Origin: Larix sibirica
Lineage: Eukaryota > Streptophyta > Pinopsida > Pinales > Pinaceae
Direction: 5' to 3'
NCBI GenBank assembly: GCA_004151065.3
Contig: NWUY0300016599.1
Location: forward strand, 8,280 to 37,265
DNA: 28,986 bases
Positions 20,449-28,986 of the stretch are shown piece after piece. Every line of letters starts with the position of its first letter. Position 1 is the first letter of the stretch. Both the position numbers and the translations under genes were made by a program. The notes under the pieces are model-generated. The model had not been told where the DNA came from. It saw nothing but the letters and a program-made list of their open reading frames with translations, and did not search any database.

Positions 20449-20826
20449 CATGGGACAATAAGTAATCAGCATAGATTTATCTTACATCTAGATATTTTTT
20501 ACACTTCAAAATATTGGATATTTTTAACTATTTTTCTTTTTAGTAAAAACATTTCATATTAACAGTTTTGAGATAAATATATAGCTTCAAAGTCACTCAA
20601 GAGCAGACATACCATACTGCCTGAAAGTTGTGTCCATACTACTGCCTATTGTAACAACCCAGAAAAAACAAAGCCCCTTCCTTCTACCTATACTTCTATT
20701 ACTGATACTAATTCCCTTACAAAAATCAGGCTAGCCACAAAAAAAGATGCCTGAAAAGACAATGCTCCAAACCCTATTACTACTGCTATGAATCTGGAAA
20801 GAACGGAAATCCACAGGAGGTATCAT

Positions 20827-21488
20827 CTAATAGACAGGAAAAAAACAGAGACTGGAATGACCACATACAGTGCCACTTACACCACGACTCCCAAGTTGAG
20901 TGTCTGGGGGATTGACGCCATACACCCTAGGGGGTGGAACAATGCCACAGGTGCTCCTAATACCATCATCACGCCTCGCTGAACCTCTTGAACAACAACC
21001 GCATTCCGCAGTTGGCTGATGAATCGGTGCGTATAGAGTGATACCCAGTTCCATAGCTATAAGGTCAACCTTCTTATGCATCAATATCCAGTCATTTTTG
21101 TGCTCATGCTAGGCGTGGGCCAGTTCAGTATCTCCCATGGATTTTTTCTCTCGTTCCATCAGGATGTGGGCGAGCATGCCTTCGGTCACCCAATACGTGG
21201 AAACAATACGGTCATATGCAGCCATGCGCCCCGCAGTGGTTCCAGGGTCCTGCACCCACTCTTCCACCTCATCGTGGGCATTCTCCATGTTTTGGCTCGT
21301 CACTTGCTCCCATAACTCCTTCTCCAAACCTTCAATTCCCTCCTGGATCTGCTGGGGGATGCGGTTCCAGAAAAAACAGGCTGACTGGGCGGCCTTGGTC
21401 TACTCACATTTGGATTTCTTCATCTTGCGGGGGCCATGAATATGGGAAGCCATTTCTTTCCTTTGGGGTTTCTCAGCTTAGGTGCCAT
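20827..21488 (-). pseudogene. Unassigned ORF behind LINE ORF2, copy 2
   Basis: Same as copy 1 (ATG at 21453, in-frame TAG at 21400-21402). The only difference is at the far end: a 7-bp insertion changes the last codons, so this frame ends PVY-stop instead of PV-stop. The TATA-like box is at 21683-21690. Confidence 0.5.
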
Positions 21489-21682
21489 TCTTAGGAAAAA
21501 AATGCAAATGAAGGGAGGAGTGCTCATGGGTTAGAGCTGGGAAGGCGTGGTTGGAGAGGGAGAGAACGAAAAGAGACAATGAAGAGGCCAAAAGACCAGC
21601 CATAGGCGAAGGGAGAAAAATCTAAATTGGGGAGAAGAGGGCACAGGACTCAGCATGAAGGGTCGAAACTGCAGCACGTCCA

Positions 21683-21690
21683 TTTTTATA
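21683..21690 (-). promoter_or_regulatory. Possible TATA box for the unassigned ORF, copy 2
   Basis: Same TATAAAAA sequence and leader-like context as 17318-17325. Confidence 0.35.
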
Positions 21691-21795
21691 GCACTTTTTC
21701 GTCGGCTTGCCTTAATTATCATCATACTCCAAATCACGCTGAAGTACTGGAGTAATTAGTCTGCTTGGGTGACCACCTTTTTCCAATTATCATCT

Positions 21796-24700
21796 TCAAT
21801 GAATGATCGTGGGGAGAGTACAATCCTGCATCCTGGTTTCATTCACGATCACAGCTATGGGTAATTGCTCCGGATGGTCCTGGATGTCATTCTCGAGATT
21901 TACTCCTATGCCGTGTGTAGAGGAATTATGTCGCGAGGTGTCGATAAGACTATCTGCTTGGGTGATTTCCTTGGTGTCGATCCCAATGGAGGATTCATAA
22001 TGTCATTGCCTCGTGGTCTGAGCATCTTGATTAGCCAGCTGGGAACAGAGAGTGGCCCAGGTTGAATCCTTGAAGATTAACAAGGGTCCTTCCTTCAGTT
22101 TGTGTAGGAGGTCTACCCCAACATTTTCCAAGTTGTCTGCCACCTTATTTCCCTCCTGTCTAACATGGCTAAAAAACCAAGCATGAGGGTCGCGAAGGAC
22201 GGCCCCTAGTTCCTCCACCCTATGAGACAACTGCTAACTATCATTGAATTTTGATGGGTGCTACCCCAATTGAAGTTTTTTGGCCATGTGTATGACCACC
22301 CTTGAGTCCCCTTCTGTGATGAGAGGTTCCCATCTATTACGGACTGCAATCCTCAGACCCTGAAGAAGAACTTTGATTTCAGCAGCATTGTTTGTATCTT
22401 GGACGATATGACCGTGGAAAATATGTAAGATTTGACCATTTTCATTTCTCAATACTCCCCCATAGCTAGCAATACCGGGATTTCCTTTGGATGCTCCGTC
22501 AAAATTGAGCTTGAAAGACCCTGCTGGGGGAGGAGACCAGAAGTTAGGGTTGGAAGGCGGTGGGTTTCTCCATTTCGTTTGGGCCCATACCTGAGAAAAC
22601 TGCTGAAGTCCGAGCTGTTTCAGGATTCTAAGTTCTAGAATATCAACATCCCAATCCTGCTCCGACCAGTGGGTAATCTTGATCGTCTCTTGAATATGCT
22701 TCACAAATTTGTTCCAAATAAATTGGGTAGTGGTTTTGATATCTCCGAATATTCTCTGATTTCTTTCCTTCCATATTTCCCAAATCAGAAAACCAGGGAA
22801 CATGGTCCACACAGAATTGACAATATTATTGTTGAAATCCTTGGGGTCCCATGCTCTTATTGTCTAGTCTGGGTGGACATGTTGTCTATTCGTTTTCCGG
22901 AAGAGCTTCGCACCATAGTCCCAAAGGGGAGAAGAGAATTGGAAAGATTATAGGAGATGATTCAGATATTCCTCAGCGTTATTGCACAGGGGGCATTGAG
23001 AGGGGCCAACTATTCCTTGTTTCCATAGGTTCTCACCTGTGAGGATTCACTAGTAAACAAACAGCCACATGAAGCATGCCACTTTTGGCCAGGGATTTGT
23101 TATCCAAATATTCTTCCATAATTCATCCTCTGGCCCTGCTTCTCTGCTTATCCTTAAATCATAACTATAAGCTTCCTTGATGTTAAAATTGCCTTTGGTA
23201 GAATAACCCCATCAAAGTTTGTTTGGGTCCCTTTGTATTTTTATATTCTTTCTTTAAGGATTTCTTCCATATGGAATCCACCCTCAGGGGTGCACCTTTG
23301 TTGCCACTAGTCCAGCTATTGCCAGTCCCTGAAATTAGCTCCCTCCTCTATAGGTCTCTAGAAATGTGCCACCTTTGTGAGGTTTAGAGCCTTACATTAA
23401 TCCTGGAATTCATGGGATGGGGGAAGAGAGGCAAGTTTGGGACATTGCTGCCATGAGTCCTCCCAAAAACCAGTTGTGGTTCCATCCCTAACTTCCTAGA
23501 AGCTATGGTCTTGGACGATGTTCTTATTTTAAAGAGTCGTTTTCCCTATATGAGAGCCTTGTTTTTCCTCATTGAACCTAATGAGTTCCATCTTGGATCT
23601 GTCAGAGGCTATTTAGCATGCTAAAGTTGATCCCATGGTTCAAAATTGTGGGTGACCCATTTCCACCAGATTTTGGCTCCCAGGACTTCATTGTTTATTC
23701 CTCTATCCCTGAGACCCAAGCCACCTTTGAGTTTTGGTTGGCAGACTTTCTCCTAGCTCACTAGGGCCCATTTATTTTGCTCAGAGTCCCCCCCCCATAA
23801 AAACGTCCGTTGAATGGATCTAATTTCTTTGATCACAGATTTTGGATCCGCAAGGACTAAGAAGAGATAGATAGGCATTGCCTAAAGGACAACTTTGATG
23901 AGGGTGAGTCTGCTAGGAAAATTAAGGGGTCTGAGAACCCAATTGCTCAATTTTTTCCTCATACGATCCAGCACATCCATCCATGAGATCCATTTGATGA
24001 CTCCTTCAGCCAGAGGAGCTTCGCGATACTTGGATAGAAGGGAGTTTCCTTGAAATCCAAGAATACAGAGAATGTTCCTTTGAGAAACGTTAGAGGTGTT
24101 AAAAAAAGAAGACTTGCATTTTTTCTTTATTGATCTCCAAAACAGAGGCTTTGGAGAATATATTGAGGCATTTCTTAATGGTTCAGGCTTCCTAGACTGA
24201 TGCATGTCCCATGAGCATCGTGTCATCCACAAATTACTGGTGTCTTTTCTTGTTTGCTTGTGGGTGAATGCTGAGCCCTTCGAGATCCCCATTGTTCACC
24301 ATTGATTTGATCATCCTACTCAATCCTTCTGCCATCAAGATAAAGAGGAAAGGAGATAGGGGGTCCCCTTGGCGTATACCTCTGGATGGGTTGAAAGTCC
24401 TAGAATGGGAACCATTCAGAAGGATGGAGAAAAAAGTGGAAGGTGTCATACTCATTACCCACTCGATCCATTCTCTATCAAAACCATAAGCAACAAGCAT
24501 CTCCCTCATGTATTTCCAACTTAGTTTTTCATAGCCTTTAGATATGTCCGGTTTTAGGAGAATCCCTCAGATTTTGGTGATTCTGAGGGAGTGAATGAAT
24601 TCATGAACTAGAATAACTCCTTCCATAATCTGTCTCCCCTCCACAAAGCCAGATTTCTCTGGGGTGATCATACATGGGAGAATGGGTTTCAATTTGTTGG

Positions 24701-26322
24701 CCATGACTTTGGTGATGACTTTATAAATAACATTACATAGAGCAATGGGACGAAATTTACCTGGAGTGTCTGCACCCTTCGCCTTGGGGATAAGGGTAAG
24801 AAAGGTGGCGTTGATATCTCTTAACACCCCCTTGTTTCAACGAGAGTCTTCAACAATTTTCCAAACCTCTTGCTTGAGCATGTCCCATAAATGATGGAAA
24901 AAGAAGGCCGTGAAACCATCAAGTCCTGGGGCCGTTCCTTCAACCATTTGTTGGAGGGCATCCTCAACTTCTGCAAGAGTTACTGGTCTCTTCAGGAGAT
25001 CATTTTGTTCGGCAAATACAGTGTGGGGTATAGCTAGGTGGTCCTGGAAATATGGTTGGAGCGATTAGCTTGATGCTCTCTCATGATATTCCCAAAGTAT
25101 TGAGTTAGTTCAGCTTCTAGATCATCTCCTGTTTCCACATATTGTCCCGCTTTCGTCTTTACTCTGTTTATCCTTGACTTTTTTTATTCTGGAAAACCGA
25201 GCAGTGGAAGAATTTTGTATTTCGTCCCCCGTCCTGCAACCATTGATTCTGGGATTTCTATCTCCAGAATATCTCCTCCTGTTTCTCTCAAGCTGCCAAT
25301 TGTTCGAGGATGGTTTTTTCTTACTTCTTTAGGTCGTTGCTATATCCATTATGCATACCCTCCCTTTGGATGATTTCCACTTTCTCTTTTAGATGCTTTT
25401 TGTTTTGAAAAATGTTCCCAAATTCTTCTTTGTTCCACGTATGTATCTTGGATTTTAAAGCTTTCATCTTCTGTTGGAATTGGTACATTCTTGTCCCTTA
25501 TGGGGGGATGAGATATTCCCACAATTGTTGGACCAATGATTTGAAATCCTTGTGTTCCATCCAAAATTGTTCAAAATGGAAAGGTTTCCAACCACATGAC
25601 CCCATCCTATCCCAGAGGAGGCTAATTGGCCAATGGTCAGAGCCTGTAGATGGAAGGACAAAGGTGGACAAGTCTCCTCCAATAGTAGAAATATCCTCTG
25701 AGGTTAATAATCTATGTATCCTGTTGGCCACATGGTGGTCTCCCCCCTATTTGTTGTTCCATGTAAACCAACCATTTCGAGTTTCGAGATCAACCAACTT
25801 ACTAGATTCGATGTAGTCGTTGAAGGCTTCATTGGTTGGTCCCAAAACTCGTCTACCCCCTTTCTTTTCCTCAAGGGATGTGATCATATTGAAATCTCCC
25901 CCAATGATCCAATGCTTAGCTCCAATCCAGTTTGCTAACCATGATAGAGATTCCAAGAAAGCTGTTTTTGGGGGGAAGATACTCGGACCATAGACATTTC
26001 ATACCACTCCTTTTACCTTAGTATTTGTGAGTTCGAAGTCCGCAGAAAGAGTGAAACGGATAGCCCAGAGATTGGAGAGTTCAATCTCATTTGATCTCCG
26101 TAGGATCGCAATTCCTCATGCCACGTGTCAAGCTTCAATCGCCATAGTTTTACTGTCTTTCCACACCTTTTTTCCTATTTCATACATCTTCTCCATTCCA
26201 CACTTTGTTTCTTGGAGAAAGACTATATCTGGTTTCTCTATCCTGATCGTATTCTTTAGATTTTTTTGTTTACACGGATGGTTCACTCCGCGAATGTTCC
26301 ATGTGATGATTTTCATTGGCAA
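21796..26322 (-). pseudogene. LINE ORF2: endonuclease, reverse transcriptase, RNase H
   Basis: The endonuclease starts at 26322 with MPMKIITWNIRGVNHP and shows FLQETKC, IIGGDFNMI and STGSDHWPIS, the conserved Glu, Asp and SDH positions of APE-type endonucleases. The reverse transcriptase shows TLIPKAKGADTPGKFRPIAL, SGFVEGRQI, LKPDISKGYEKL, GIRQGDPLSPFLF and the catalytic FVDD at 24222-24233. RNase H (about 22003-22640) shows FDGASKGNPG, NNAAEIKVLL, EGDSRVV and GNKVADNL, so all four acidic positions seem kept. The C-terminal tail is readable to a stop at 21796. Damage includes TAA directly before FVDD (24234-24236), a frameshift at a seven-A run (24101-24107 on the plus strand), stops around 26122-26130 after the first endonuclease motif, and a degraded linker at 24830-25350. 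Confidence 0.9.
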
Positions 26323-26403
26323 CCTTTGAAAAAATTCTGAGAGGGCAGCCTTAATGGTGGGATACTGCCCTGACTCAATGAGTTTTGTTCCTATCTTCGT
26401 TAT

Positions 26404-27734
26404 TCACTGTCTGTTTGTTTTGCACCCTCTTTTCTCCCCTTCATCTAGTTGTTTCCTTTTTCTCCCTTTTTGCAGGTCTTTGGCTATTCCCAGGAGTGGT
26501 TTAGCCTTGGATTTGAGGATAGCCTCCTGCAGAAGTTCTAGTTGTCGTCTCGAGACGTATCCTTTTCCCTTTTTGTCACATTCCTTTTCGATAACATCCA
26601 GATCCAACTCTCCTAGTTCCATTTCCTCTACTTCATCAAGGAGATCATCTTCCATGGCTTCTGGAAGTTCTTTAGGATATTTTGGGATACTATTATCGAC
26701 TTCTTGAACTGGTTCTTTTCCTTTCTTATGGTTCCCAAGATCCTCCATGGTATCCCCCATAGAGTTTAGGGTTTCAAATCGGTTTGGGTGGGGTGTATTA
26801 TTGGCTTTGGATTGATCTTGTTGTTGCTGGCTATTCATTCACCTCCCTAATCTTTTCCATCTCACTTGGGTAAGACACTCCTCGGTCGATTTACCTTCCT
26901 TCTCTTGGGCTGTCGATGGGGAAGTGGGGCTTTTGCTGATCTGGGGGTAGTCCCTGTTGAGATAAACATATTCATGGAATCTGCAACATCGAAAGGGTAG
27001 GTGCTCATAATCTAATGGTTGATTCCAGACTTTGTCATCCTAGGTCAAATTAATAGCTTCGGGGAGATCTTGTGCCAGATCCATGTAAACACAGATCCGA
27101 GCAAAAGATGTGTATCTTCTCTGAAAGGTTTGCGAGGAGACTTTAGCAAATTTGCTCAGTGTGTTTCCTATATCTTCTAAGATCTCTAGTTCTCAGTATT
27201 CACAGGGTAGGGAATACAACCTGGTCCATACTGGGGCTATGTTCAATTATTCTTTATCAGGGTTGAATCTTTCCTTCTATGGGCAGAGATAGAGACCCGC
27301 AGAAAAAAATAAGTAGGGACATCCTTCCAGCACTCGATCTGTGTCTTCTTGATTGAAAAACACTATCGTGAAGAAACCCTTGACTCCTAGATGCAGATCA
27401 TAGTGTCCTTTAGGGTTCCAAGTCGTCTTGATCCATCTAATTAGGTCCTTTTCTTTTGGCTAGATGCTAATGACCTTCCCTATTAGGGTTTTTCTTTCCA
27501 GATCTCTACCCGTTCCCTGAGGTTCTCTAATTTTATTTGAAGAGAGGGGATAGTTTTTTCTCTTGGGAGGCACCCCCCTTGGGTTTTCCCCGAACCCGAT
27601 CTGCCATGATTGATGTTTTTCTCTCTAGGTCCGCTACCGCGAGGATCGTTTGTGGAGTGTGTCATCATGTGCGAGGTGGGGGGTCCCTGTTGGTGAGAAG
27701 AGGAGGGGGATCCTCCCCCTCTAGGGATCTCCAT
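26404..27734 (-). pseudogene. LINE ORF1: gag-like protein (DUF4283 plus zinc knuckle)
   Basis: ATG at 27734 begins a Gly/Pro/Ser-rich N-terminus. A frame change near 27480 leads into LIRWIKTTWNPKGHYDLHL, GVKGFFTIVFFNQEDTDRVL and EGCPYLFF, typical of plant DUF4283 gag-like domains. A zinc-knuckle region follows (CCRFHEYVYLNRDYP). Compared with the usual CxxCxxxGHxxxxC, the His and last Cys positions are Tyr, so metal binding is probably lost. After a TGA near 26839 the same frame reopens as a 144-codon acidic and basic tail, ending at 26404. ORF1 proteins bind the element's RNA, and this copy is inactive. Confidence 0.75.
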
Positions 27735-27799
27735 TAGTTTTCAAACCCTAGCAGATCCAAAATTTGTGCTAATAGAAAAAAATAGCTAGGGAAGAACAA

Positions 27800-28227
27800 A
27801 GACATTTCAACGGTTCGCATCTGAAATATCTAGCTTTGCAAGACTGCCAAGGTCGACTCAGTTCAGACTTAATTCTTCCTTTTGTGAATAACATCTTTAC
27901 AAATTTGCAGTAAAGACAAATTGCATTGATTAATTAACGTGGGCTGCAATGGAGGAAGAGGCGAAGAGATTTGCAGAAGCAGAAAAGACTCAGCACATGA
28001 GATCTGTTATACAGCTTGAGGAGCAGGAGCTCTATCAAATGCACGACAACGTTGTTAAGAAGCCTGAGAATCCTGCAATCTCTATAGCCGAAACTGATAT
28101 TCAGAGTAATATGAAGGTAGAACTAGCTTGTCCACGAACTTAGCAGGCTTATATTCTTTAACTTGCAAGACTCTGCACAGAACTGTCGAGCATCGCTAAA
28201 CTTGAGCTTTTCAATAACAATATGAAG
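27800..28227 (+). pseudogene. PIRL paralogue P3: exon 1 end and exon 2, broken
   Basis: 27800-27851 matches the end of exon 1 of the main copy (ACTGCCAAG|GTCGACT). 27943-28227 matches exon 2 (EEEAKRFAEAEKTQH, NPAISIAETDIQSNMKVE), with its donor AAG|GTAAAT kept. The exon 2 acceptor is damaged: AATGCAG in the main copy is AACGTGG here. A 5-base deletion near 28119 shifts the frame, and a stop follows. Small insertions add residues around EEQELYQ. It lies just past the LINE 5' end and is probably the right part of the locus whose upstream region is at 15883-16090 and 20241-20448. Confidence 0.8.
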
Positions 28228-28499
28228 GTAAATACAACAATATTGCATCGTTATACATACTTTTTTTAATTGTATTCACATGATTTTTTGTGTAATATTA
28301 ATTTCTTGCTACATTTAATGTGTTTTGTTTTGAGAAAAAAGTCTTTAATGTGGTTTGTTGTAATCAGAGAACTTTCGACAAATGACAATATGACGATATG
28401 TAAGTGGTAAGTCCTCTGTATAAGGCATTTGTAATGGTTTTTTTAATAAAAAATAAAAATTACAAAGTAGTGTGTGAATGTTGTATTTGTGCCTCTATT
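28228..28499. other. PIRL intron-derived and unassigned sequence
   Basis: The first 85 bp resembles PIRL intron 2 (ATTGCATCGTTATA, TTAATTTCTTGCT) up to where exon 3 should begin. The expected exon 3 acceptor CTGCAG is instead CTACAT, and no forward exon 3 follows. The rest is AT-rich, with no gene. Confidence 0.5.
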
Positions 28500-28668
28500 C
28501 TCAATCAAAGTTCTTCCAGCCGACTGATCAATTTAATTTCTAATATCTTAGCCGTAAATAATAAAATCTATCATATTGCAGAGAATTTAGAACGCTTTCT
28601 CGTAATTCGGTAAAGAAGTTTCCGGAAATATTGAAGATTTTGAGCTTCCGCAGTCGTCCAATGCAATA
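28500..28668 (-). pseudogene. PIRL exon 3 - intron 3 - exon 4 fragment in inverted orientation
   Basis: The plus strand here matches the reverse complement of the main copy around 10520-10740. Shared stretches include GTTCTTCCA, TCAATTTAATTTCTAA, GCCGTAAAT, AAATATTGA and TTTTGAGCTTCCGCAGTCGT. The intron is about 50 bp shorter than in the main copy. Because P3 exon 2 just upstream is on the plus strand, the 3' part of this pseudogene has been inverted. Confidence 0.8.
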
Positions 28669-28986
28669 CTAATTTCTAATTCAGCGTCTATGATGCCCAA
28701 ATTTTGTTTTTGGTGTTTATAATTTTATTTTCCTAGTGTTTTTGGAATATATCTAATCTATAATCTAAAACTTAAGTAGATTTCCTCATTGTTTACTAGT
28801 TCTATGATGGAATAATACTTGGTATCAATGCGTTTGTTCATCTTGTAAAAAATATGATTGCATCAAGAGGAGAATCTAGTATGGGGAGATGTTGTCACTT
28901 AACCTAATGTAACATAACACAAAAAATAATTAAAAAATCATGTCTACTCATAAAACCAGCCTAGATCTAAATCCTAGGCTCTATCA
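28669..28986. other. AT-rich intergenic stretch
   Basis: No open frame or repeat I can support. Confidence 0.5.

Larger units (their letters stand above)
20008..24371. repeat. Tandem duplication, copy 2 of 4.36-kb unit
   Basis: Near-identical to 15650-20006. Unlike copy 1, it continues without a break into the upstream part of LINE ORF2, so this copy carries the intact order of the locus. Confidence 0.95.
21796..27770 (-). mobile_element. L1-type LINE retrotransposon, decayed, inserted in a PIRL paralogue
   Basis: In minus-strand order: gag-like ORF1, an 81-base gap, then ORF2 with endonuclease, reverse transcriptase and RNase H, the order of plant L1 LINEs. Length to the end of ORF2 is about 6 kb, close to a full-length element. 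Both ORFs carry many stops and frameshifts, so the element cannot move by itself. The 5' end lies near 27745-27780, just before PIRL homology resumes. The 3' end is uncertain: no clear poly(A) tail and no target-site duplication could be identified by eye. Confidence 0.85.

Noticed and set aside
24564-24589. Palindrome CCCTCAGA / TCTGAGGG with 10-base loop
   Set aside because: It lies within LINE reverse-transcriptase coding sequence. An 8-bp stem can arise by chance there, and no T-run follows.
26354-26707. 117-codon plus-strand Ser-rich open frame
   Set aside because: It is the antisense of the LINE ORF1 tail, and its Ser-rich composition mirrors the acidic and lysine-rich codons of that frame.
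27740-27800. Possible target-site duplication of the LINE
   Set aside because: Short A-rich similarities to the left flank exist, but none is exact or long enough, and the LINE 3' end is not defined.
1-28986. tRNA, rRNA, CRISPR array, bacterial-type operon or terminator
   Set aside because: I looked for cloverleaf-like, rRNA-like and regularly spaced repeats and saw none. The sequence is clearly eukaryotic and plant-like.

Overview
The window looks like nuclear DNA from a seed plant, quite possibly a gymnosperm. The support is AT-rich intergenic DNA, GT-AG introns, fragments of a plant-type PIRL (plant intracellular Ras-group-related leucine-rich-repeat) gene family, and a long, badly decayed plant L1-type LINE. 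The gymnosperm part is inference. I found no complete, clearly working gene. There is no sign of bacterial operons, CRISPR, rRNA or tRNA.

Layout. 1-4373: intergenic, with degenerate and tandem repeats and a possible LTR-like promoter. 4374-6950: duplicated block A, holding two 5' exons of a protein kinase. 6952-9297: mostly non-coding, with a GC-rich hairpin and three exon-like islands I cannot identify. 9298-11324: a truncated PIRL fragment, then the best PIRL copy (four exons, broken near its 3' end). 11451-13970: duplicated block B with a broken copy of the same kinase exons. 13931-15308: a large inverted repeat, two direct repeats of about 290 bp and an LTR-like remnant. 15650-20006 and 20008-24371: a near-identical 4.36-kb tandem duplication. 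21796-27770: a LINE on the minus strand (ORF1 gag-like, then ORF2 with endonuclease, reverse transcriptase and RNase H), with an unrecognised extra ORF downstream of ORF2. 27800-28668: the rest of another PIRL pseudogene, whose last part is inverted.

The region reads as a decaying PIRL + kinase neighbourhood built by repeated local duplication and then invaded by a LINE. The main caution is assembly quality. One- or two-base N gaps lie exactly at the ends of homology blocks (6951, 9475-9476, 20007). Several of the duplications may therefore be contig overlaps or chimeric contig ends rather than biology. I did not find a convincing new biological system. The most useful leads are the assembly breakpoints, the inversion inside a PIRL pseudogene, the unassigned ORF with its own TATA-like box behind the LINE, and the long hairpin-forming inverted repeat.
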